The notes under the pieces are model-generated. The model saw only the letters and a program-made list of their open reading frames with translations, did no database searches and was not told the DNA's origin. Of a stretch of 21,093 nucleotides of DNA, positions 7,199-12,705 are shown piece after piece. The stretch lies in assembly GCA_043781315.1 (NCBI GenBank), contig JAYWBR010000078.1:1-21093 (forward strand), given 5' to 3'. Origin of the DNA: CAIQOK01 sp043781315. GTDB lineage: Bacteria; Verrucomicrobiota; Verrucomicrobiia; Limisphaerales; CAIQOK01. The stretch's first letter is position 1. Each line of letters opens with the position of its first letter. A program made the translations under genes and the position numbers.

Positions 7199-7236
7199 TT
7201 CAATTCAAAATTAAAAATGTAAAATTCAAAACCGGA
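7199..7236 (-). promoter_or_regulatory. AT-rich tract upstream of alaS, possible promoter region
   Basis: The 30-odd bases before the alaS start are almost pure A/T and contain TTGAAT and TTTAAT/TACATT hexamers on the alaS strand, but no pair has canonical 16-18 bp spacing. Position and composition suggest a promoter or an AT-rich 5' leader. No Shine-Dalgarno sequence precedes the ATG. Confidence 0.27.
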
Positions 7237-7589
7237 TTGCCGCTAAAGAACGCGGGAACACAAAGAACCCGGCGCGACAAGACGGGGAGATTAACGAAAT
7301 CCTCGGGCGCAAAGCGAGTTGGAATTTGCGCGGTGGCGCATCCGTCGGGAACCAAACTGCCGGCGAACCGGAGGCGTTCCGCCCTGACCCTGTTGGTCGC
7401 CCTCCGCCAAATTATTTACCGGGAAAGCGTCACCGCCCTGATGATAACGCCCCGGAACCAGGCACTTTTTCCAAGGCTTGCGAGCAGCAAATACACCGGC
7501 AAAATCCCCCGAGTTCGCAGGCGCAAGGGCTATCACTCATCGTCTGTGGCGCCCTCGGATAATCTGATGATGCATTTTCAAAAGCGTGG
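7237..7589. other. Divergent intergenic region between alaS and the HTH-receiver gene
   Basis: About 350 bp with no supported gene. It begins with a purine-rich stretch (AAGAACGCGGGAACACAAAG) that resembles degenerate intergenic repeats I have seen in related GC-rich genomes. Reading frames here give Arg/Ser-rich translations without a recognisable motif. Nothing else can be supported. Confidence 0.4.
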
Positions 7590-7595
7590 TATAAC
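7590..7595 (+). promoter_or_regulatory. Candidate -10 box for the HTH-receiver operon
   Basis: TATAAC lies 29 bp before the ATG at 7625 in an otherwise GC-rich region, giving a short leader. A matching -35 hexamer at 17 bp spacing is not convincing, so this rests on the -10 and position only. Confidence 0.3.
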
Positions 7596-7624
7596 ATTTA
7601 CGCAGCTTGATAGTTTTCGAAACT

Positions 7625-8332
7625 ATGCAAAACCTTGACGAAAAAAAACTGTTCGGCACTTCGATCAAAGCACGCCGCAACGAACTCGGCCTTTCCCAGG
7701 AACAACTGGCCGAGCGGTCGGATTTGCATCGCACTTATATTTCTGATGTCGAACGCGGCGCGCGCAATCTTTCCCTGCAAAGCATCACCAAGCTGGCCGC
7801 CGCCCTGCAGATTTCCGTCTCCGGCCTTTTCCCCGCCGCCGCACGCCTCGCCCCCGCCACCAACCCGGCCAGCCTCGGCGAGATGGTGGACATCCTGTTG
7901 GTGGAGGACAACGCCGACGATGTGGTGCTGGCCTTGCACGCCTTTCGGATGGCGCGGCTCACCAATCGCATCCAACTGGTGACCGATGGTGCCGAAGCAC
8001 TGGATTATATTTTTGGCCGGGGCAATTTTGCCAGACGCAATGTCACCGCCGGCCCGCAGCTGATCCTGCTCGATTTGAACCTGCCGAAGGCGAGCGGGCT
8101 GGAAGTGTTGCGCCAGCTCAAGGCGAACAAACGCACGCGCCTGATCCCGGTGGTGATCCTGACCGGATCGCAGAGCGACAAGGACATGGCCGAATGCCGG
8201 CGGCTGGGCGTGGAAACGTACCTGGTCAAGCCGCTGACCTTCCAGTCATTGAGCCAGGTGACGCCTTATTTGAAACTCAATTGGACACTGCACAAGCCGG
8301 TGCAAACCACTGCGACGGCGGTCCGCGCATGA
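7625..8332 (+). CDS. XRE-family HTH fused to a C-terminal response-regulator receiver
   Basis: 235 residues from the ATG at 7625; a TTG at 7607 is in frame but less likely. Residues about 8-68 are a Cro/C1-type helix-turn-helix (ARRNELGLSQEQLAERSDLH, RTYISDVERGARNLSLQSIT, KLAAALQIS). After a Pro/Ala linker comes an Rcp1-type receiver: acidic pocket in ILLVEDNADD, phospho-acceptor Asp150 in LILLDLNLPKASG, Thr in VVILTGS and Lys in TYLVKP. In ordinary regulators the receiver is N-terminal, so this order is reversed. The protein probably binds DNA and takes phosphate from kinases encoded downstream. Its TGA overlaps an ATG (ATGA at 8329-8332). This is the only DNA-binding output protein seen in the cluster. 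Confidence 0.9.
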   Translation: MQNLDEKKLFGTSIKARRNELGLSQEQLAERSDLHRTYISDVERGARNLSLQSITKLAAALQISVSGLFPAAARLAPATNPASLGEMVDILLVEDNADDVVLALHAFRMARLTNRIQLVTDGAEALDYIFGRGNFARRNVTAGPQLILLDLNLPKASGLEVLRQLKANKRTRLIPVVILTGSQSDKDMAECRRLGVETYLVKPLTFQSLSQVTPYLKLNWTLHKPVQTTATAVRA

Positions 8333-8424
8333 GTTTTCCCCGCCACGGTTGTTCCAAATGCCCGGCGGGTGCGGCCGGGGAAACCGTTGAAGCGCAATTT
8401 TCATGGGGGCCGAACCACAACTAA
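8329..8424 (+). CDS. Very small ORF coupled to the HTH-receiver gene (doubtful)
   Basis: 31 codons starting in an ATGA overlap with the upstream stop and ending in TAA at 8422-8424. The product (MSFPRHGCSKCPAGAAG...) has no recognisable domain. The start overlap suggests that a real gene, perhaps a kinase, once began here and that its body was lost. It overlaps the PAS-remnant frame that starts at 8403. Confidence 0.2.
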   Translation: MSFPRHGCSKCPAGAAGETVEAQFSWGPNHN

Positions 8425-8582
8425 AAACCTCGCTCAATGCAGTTGGCGACTTGAAAACCGCGCTGGACGTACACGCCATCGTGGCCATTCACCGACCCGC
8501 GGGAGAAGATCACCTTTGTCAACGACCGGGAACGACGCCCCGTCGGCCGGAAGATCCCTTCTCGAAGGATTTAGTGCTGTGA
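8403..8582 (+). pseudogene. Remnant of a PAS-domain sensor kinase
   Basis: The bases at 8441-8526 align with 9094-9178 inside the first PAS domain of the next kinase. By hand, 72 of 86 columns match, with one extra T near 8489. The early part reads QLKTSLNAVGDLKTALDVHA (then IVAI), against QLKDSFKEVGDLKAALDEHA in the intact gene. After the extra base the homologous frame (TDPREKITFVND) is shifted. The ATG frame at 8403 runs for 59 codons and ends in TGA at 8580-8582, overlapping the GTG of the kinase as GTGA. This is most simply debris of a lost paralogous kinase gene. It might now act as a short leader ORF. Confidence 0.62.
8564..8569 (+). promoter_or_regulatory. Shine-Dalgarno site deciding the start of the ethylene-receptor-like kinase
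   Basis: GAAGGA lies 9 nt before the GTG at 8579. It is one of the few convincing Shine-Dalgarno sequences in the window. It supports GTG 8579 over upstream in-frame starts, whose translation (from 8369) is out-of-frame PAS debris. Confidence 0.5.
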
Positions 8583-11500
8583 ACATCTTCAGCAATCTAT
8601 TCGATTCCGGGCCGTTCATGCCCCATGGACATTGTTATTTATGGACGACCAGTTTGGTCGCCCTGCACGCCATTTCCGATGCGTTCATCGTGCTGGCCTA
8701 CTATTCAATTCCCGTCACGCTGGTTTATTTTGTGCGGCGGCGGAAGGATCTGAAATTCCACTGGATGTTCGGCTGTTTTGCCGTGTTCATTCTGGCCTGT
8801 GGCACGACGCATCTGCTGGAGATTTGGAACATCTGGCACGCGAATTACTGGTTGTCTGGATGCATCAAAGCCGTTACCGCGCTGGCGTCCGTGCCGACTG
8901 CCATCTTGCTGGTCAAGCTGATTCCACAGTTGCTGGCGCTGCCCAGTCCGGATGCCCTGCAAAAAGCATACGGCGAACTGGAGCTGCGCGTTCAGGAACG
9001 CACGGCGGAACTCTTGCAAATGACCCGGAACTTGGAAGTCGAAGTCACGGAACGCAAACGAACGGAAGCGCAACTGAAAGACTCCTTCAAGGAAGTCGGC
9101 GATTTGAAGGCCGCGCTGGACGAGCACGCCATCGTCGCCATCACCGACCCGCAGGGAAAAATCACCTACGTCAACGACAAGTTCTGCTCGATCTCCAAAT
9201 ACTCCCGCGAAGAGTTATTGGGCCAGGATCACCGGATCATCAATTCAGGTTTTCATCCGAAAGCTTTCATCGCGGATTTGTGGCAGACGATCACGCATGG
9301 CAACGTCTGGCACGGTGAAATTAAAAACAAGGCCAAGGACGGTTCGTTTTACTGGGTGGACACGACCATCGTCCCCTTCCTGAACGATGCGGGCAAGCCG
9401 CGTCAGTACGTAGCCATCCGCGCGGACATCACGGAGCGCAAGCGGGCCGAGGAAGCGTTCCGCGAAAGTGAAGAATTATTCTCGAAAGCCTTCCGCTTAA
9501 GCCCGGATTGCGTGGTCATTTCCCGCCTGTCGGATCGCACTGTCATCCGGGCCAATGAGGCGATCTGCCGGCTTTGGGGCAGTACGCCCGAGCAAGTAAT
9601 CGGCAAACCCAGCCGGGATTATTCCAACTGGCTGGTGGACGAAGAGCGGCTGGCCTTCATGCGGACGCTGGAGGAAACCGGCGAATGCCTGAACCATGAG
9701 ACCACCCTCCGCCTGGCGGACGGGCGGTTGCTGGATTTCAATATTTCCTCCCGCATGATCACCTTTGGCGGAGAAGCCTGTGTCTTGAGCGTCATGCGCG
9801 ACGTCACCGACCGGAAGCAGACCGAGGCCGCCGCCGCGCGTCTGGCCGCCATCGTGCAATCCTCGGACGACGCCATCATCAGCAAGGATCTATCCGGCAT
9901 TGTGGCGAGTTGGAACCCCGGCGCGGAAAAGGTTTTTGGTTATTCGGCCCACGAGATGATCGGCCAGCCGATCCTGCGACTGATTCCAGCCGACCGCCTG
10001 CAAGAGGAAACCAAGATTCTCGATCACGTCCAGCACGGCGAGAACGTCCGGCATCTCGACACGGTGCGCCTGCGCAAGGATGGCAGCACCATTGATGTCT
10101 CCATCACCACTTCCGCGATCCGGGACGCAACGGGAAAAATCATCGGTGCTTCAAAAGTCGCGCGCGATGTCACCGAGCGGAAGCAGGCGGAGCGGGCGCG
10201 ACAACAGAGCGAGGAACGGATGCGCCTGGCCACCGAGGCGACGGAGGTGGGCATCTGGGAATGGAACGTCCTCACGAACCAGATCTGGTGGGATGCCCAG
10301 ATGTTCCGGATTTACGGGGTGCCGCCGACCCAGGACGGGTTTGTGACCTACGGCACCTGGAGCGGACGCGTCCTGCCGGAGGATTTGCCCGAGCAAGAGA
10401 AGCATTTGCAGGAAACGGTGCGCCAACGCAGGCACAGCTCGCGCGAATTCCACATCCGGCGGGCGGATGACCAGGAATGCCGCCACCTCCAGGCGGTGGA
10501 GACAGTCCGCACCAACGCCCAAGGCCAGGTCGAATGGGTGGTGGGGACGAATCTGGACATCACCGAACGCAGGCGGACGGAATTGGCGTTGCAGGAAAGC
10601 GAGGAGCGGTTCCGCACCATGGCCAATTCCATGTCGCAACTGGCCTGGATCGCCCGCGCCGATGGATACATTTTTTGGTATAATCAGCGCTGGTATGAAT
10701 ACACCGGCACCACGCCGGAACAGATGGAAGGCTGGGGCTGGCAAAAGGTGCATGATCCCGCAGTGCTCCCGAAAGTCATGGAGCACTGGCAGGTGGCGAT
10801 TGCTTCCGGCCAGCCGTTTGACATGGAATTTCCCCTGCGCGGGGCGGACGGACAGTTTCGCAATTTCCTGACGCGCGGCCAGCCTATGAAAGATACGGCC
10901 GGGCGGGTGGTGCAATGGTTCGGGACCAACACGGACGTGGATGAACTGAAGCAGGCCAAGGAAAAAGTTCAACGGCTGAACAGCCAACTGGAGCAGCGCG
11001 TGGTGGAGCGCACCGCGCAGCTCGAGGCCGCGAACCAGGAGCTGGAGGCGTTTTCCTATTCGGTGTCGCACGATCTGCGCGCGCCGCTGCGGGCCGTGAA
11101 CGGATTTGCCGGCATCGTGCTGGAAGATTTTGGGGCGCTACTGCCCGAGGAAGGCCGGGGTTATTTGCAGCGCGTCCGCAACGGCAGCCAGCGGATGGGC
11201 CAGTTGATTGACGATCTGCTCGCGTTCTCGCGGCTCAGCCGGCTGTCCCTCAAACGTCAACCGATGGATTGCACCCGCATGGTGGAGGAAACCTGGGAGG
11301 AATTGAAACCACAGCGGGCGGGCCGCCAGGTGGATCTCCGCCTCGGCGAATTGCCGACCTGCTCAGGCGATCCCGTGCTGGTGAAACAAATCTGGGTCAA
11401 TCTGCTTTCCAATGCGATTAAATATACCCGCGACCGGACACCGGCGGTCGTGGAGGTCGGCGGTGCCAACAAGAACGGCCGCCCCGTTTATTTTGTGCGC

Positions 11501-11713
11501 GACAACGGCGTGGGCTTTGACATGCAATATGCGAACAAATTGTTCGGCGTATTCCAGCGGCTGCATCGTGCGGACGAATTCCAAGGCACCGGCGTGGGAC
11601 TTGCCATCGTGCAACGCATCGTCCACCGTCATGGCGGTCAGGTCTGGGCCGAGGCCAAAGTGGACGGGGGCGCGACTTTTAGTTTCACCCTCGAAACGGA
11701 AACCAAACTATGA
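8579..11713 (+). CDS. Sensor histidine kinase with ethylene-receptor-like membrane domain and five PAS domains
   Basis: 1044 residues from GTG 8579. Residues 1-125 hold three hydrophobic helices resembling the ethylene-binding domain of ETR1 and cyanobacterial Etr1: Asp34 and Tyr41 in ISDAFIVLAYYSIP, and Cys74 and His78 in CGTTHLLEIW. All four keep a constant +9 offset from ETR1 Asp25, Tyr32, Cys65 and His69; the Cys/His pair binds Cu(I) in that family. A coiled linker follows, then PAS domains at roughly 178-288, 295-408, 420-530, 545-660 and 675-784, each closing with a D-I/V-T-E-R-K-like hinge. HisKA has His831 in SVSHDLRAPLR. The HATPase has NLLSNAIKYT, DNGVGFD and GTGVGLAIVQRI. It overlaps the next receiver gene by ATGA, as expected for a kinase and its Rcp1-type partner. 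Ligand identity is inferred from residue conservation only. Confidence 0.92.
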   Translation: MNIFSNLFDSGPFMPHGHCYLWTTSLVALHAISDAFIVLAYYSIPVTLVYFVRRRKDLKFHWMFGCFAVFILACGTTHLLEIWNIWHANYWLSGCIKAVTALASVPTAILLVKLIPQLLALPSPDALQKAYGELELRVQERTAELLQMTRNLEVEVTERKRTEAQLKDSFKEVGDLKAALDEHAIVAITDPQGKITYVNDKFCSISKYSREELLGQDHRIINSGFHPKAFIADLWQTITHGNVWHGEIKNKAKDGSFYWVDTTIVPFLNDAGKPRQYVAIRADITERKRAEEAFRESEELFSKAFRLSPDCVVISRLSDRTVIRANEAICRLWGSTPEQVIGKPSRDYSNWLVDEERLAFMRTLEETGECLNHETTLRLADGRLLDFNISSRMITFGGEACVLSVMRDVTDRKQTEAAAARLAAIVQSSDDAIISKDLSGIVASWNPGAEKVFGYSAHEMIGQPILRLIPADRLQEETKILDHVQHGENVRHLDTVRLRKDGSTIDVSITTSAIRDATGKIIGASKVARDVTERKQAERARQQSEERMRLATEATEVGIWEWNVLTNQIWWDAQMFRIYGVPPTQDGFVTYGTWSGRVLPEDLPEQEKHLQETVRQRRHSSREFHIRRADDQECRHLQAVETVRTNAQGQVEWVVGTNLDITERRRTELALQESEERFRTMANSMSQLAWIARADGYIFWYNQRWYEYTGTTPEQMEGWGWQKVHDPAVLPKVMEHWQVAIASGQPFDMEFPLRGADGQFRNFLTRGQPMKDTAGRVVQWFGTNTDVDELKQAKEKVQRLNSQLEQRVVERTAQLEAANQELEAFSYSVSHDLRAPLRAVNGFAGIVLEDFGALLPEEGRGYLQRVRNGSQRMGQLIDDLLAFSRLSRLSLKRQPMDCTRMVEETWEELKPQRAGRQVDLRLGELPTCSGDPVLVKQIWVNLLSNAIKYTRDRTPAVVEVGGANKNGRPVYFVRDNGVGFDMQYANKLFGVFQRLHRADEFQGTGVGLAIVQRIVHRHGGQVWAEAKVDGGATFSFTLETETKL

Positions 11714-12165
11714 ACGAAAGCAAGCAAATCGAAATCCTGCTGGTCGAGGACAGCAAGGACGACCTGGACATGACCCTGCGCGCGCTGCGCAAGGCCAATC
11801 TGGCCAATCACATTCAAGTGGCCCGGGATGGCGCGGAAGCGCTGGACTTCATCTTTTGCGAAGGCGTTCACGCCGGCCGCAAAATTGAGGACGTGCCGAG
11901 GCTGATCCTGCTCGACCTCAAGCTCCCGAAAATTGACGGCAAGGAAGTGCTGCAACGCGTCAAGAGCGATCCCCGGACGAAACGGATTCCCGTCGTGGTG
12001 CTGACCTCGTCGCAGGAGCAGAAGGATGTGATCGAGAGCTACCAACTGGGCGTCAATAGCTACATTGTCAAGCCGGTGAACTTTGAAGGCTTCGCCGCCG
12101 CCGTGCAGGAACTGGGACTGTACTGGCTGTTGCTCAACCACCCACCCAAACCCGGAATCTCATGA
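11710..12165 (+). CDS. Single-domain response regulator (Rcp1-like)
   Basis: 151 residues, one receiver domain and no output domain. The acidic pocket is in ILLVEDSKDD, the phospho-acceptor is Asp69 in LILLDLKLPKIDG, the switch Thr is in VVVLTSS, and the conserved Lys is in SYIVKPVNF. The C-terminal LGLYWLLLN matches the extended tail of cyanobacterial Rcp1-type regulators that partner phytochrome-class kinases. The ATG sits in an ATGA overlap with the upstream kinase, so co-translation and direct phosphotransfer are likely. Its own stop again overlaps an ATG (12162). It is paralogous to the receiver at 12259 and to the receiver half of the HTH protein. Confidence 0.93.
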   Translation: MNESKQIEILLVEDSKDDLDMTLRALRKANLANHIQVARDGAEALDFIFCEGVHAGRKIEDVPRLILLDLKLPKIDGKEVLQRVKSDPRTKRIPVVVLTSSQEQKDVIESYQLGVNSYIVKPVNFEGFAAAVQELGLYWLLLNHPPKPGIS

Positions 12166-12266
12166 ACGCGCAACCGGACCATCGGATGGCGACACCCACG
12201 CCCGATAAGCTCGTGAGCGGCTTTCAGCGGTCGCACCGCGCAGAAACGCGAAGCACCCATGCCTGA
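12162..12266 (+). CDS. 34-codon ORF bridging two receiver genes (doubtful)
   Basis: Starts in an ATGA overlap with the preceding receiver stop and ends 8 bp inside the next receiver gene (TGA 12264-12266, next ATG 12259). The product (MNAQPDHRMATPTPDKLVSG...) matches nothing I know and lacks hydrophobic or catalytic features. The tight overlaps at both ends suggest either a translational relay between the two receivers or the residue of a deleted gene. Confidence 0.22.
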   Translation: MNAQPDHRMATPTPDKLVSGFQRSHRAETRSTHA

Positions 12267-12702
12267 TCCATCCACAGAAATATTGCTGGTGGAAGACAGT
12301 CCGGACGACGCGTCGTTCTTCCTCCACACGCTGGTCAAGTCCGGACTGGCCGCCCACCTGCGCGTCCTCCCGAACGGCGCGGAAGCGCTGGACTTTATCT
12401 TCTGCACCGGAGCGCACGCGCAACGCAGCCCGGCGAACCTGCCCAAGGTCATCGTCCTCGATTTAAAAATGCCCAAGTTAAACGGGCTGGAGCTCCTGTG
12501 TCGGTTGAAAGCCGACCCGCGCACGCGCACCATCCCCGTCGTGGTCTTCAGTTCATCCCGGGAAGAGCGCGACCTGCTTGAAAGTTACGAGCTTGGTGTG
12601 AACAGTTATCTTGTCAAACCGATGGACTTTGCGGAATTCAGCGAATCTGTGCGCGTGCTCGGCCAATACTGGCTACAGTTTAACCAGACGCCCAAACCCT
12701 GA
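12259..12702 (+). CDS. Second single-domain response regulator (Rcp1-like)
   Basis: 147 residues, one receiver domain. It has the pocket ILLVEDSPDD, phospho-acceptor Asp68 in VIVLDLKMPKLNG and Lys in SYLVKPMDF. The switch position is Ser (VVVFSSS) rather than the Thr of its neighbour. It ends with VLGQYWLQFN, like the other Rcp1-type receiver. No DNA-binding output is present, so it probably shuttles phosphate or docks to another protein. It lies 3 bp before the hybrid kinase gene and may serve that kinase or the PAS kinase upstream. No strong ribosome-binding site is visible; translation may depend on coupling from the overlapping small ORF. Confidence 0.92.
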   Translation: MPDPSTEILLVEDSPDDASFFLHTLVKSGLAAHLRVLPNGAEALDFIFCTGAHAQRSPANLPKVIVLDLKMPKLNGLELLCRLKADPRTRTIPVVVFSSSREERDLLESYELGVNSYLVKPMDFAEFSESVRVLGQYWLQFNQTPKP

Positions 12703-12705
12703 ATC

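Noticed and set aside
7237..7638. A 133-codon plus-strand frame in the alaS/HTH-receiver spacer.
   Set aside because: Non-ATG start, Arg/Ser-rich product without domains, and it overlaps the start of the HTH-receiver gene in another frame.
8369..8578. A longer N-terminus for the ethylene-receptor-like kinase.
   Set aside because: The 70 extra codons are PAS debris read in the wrong frame. GTG 8579 has a Shine-Dalgarno sequence and gives the usual N-terminus of this sensor type.
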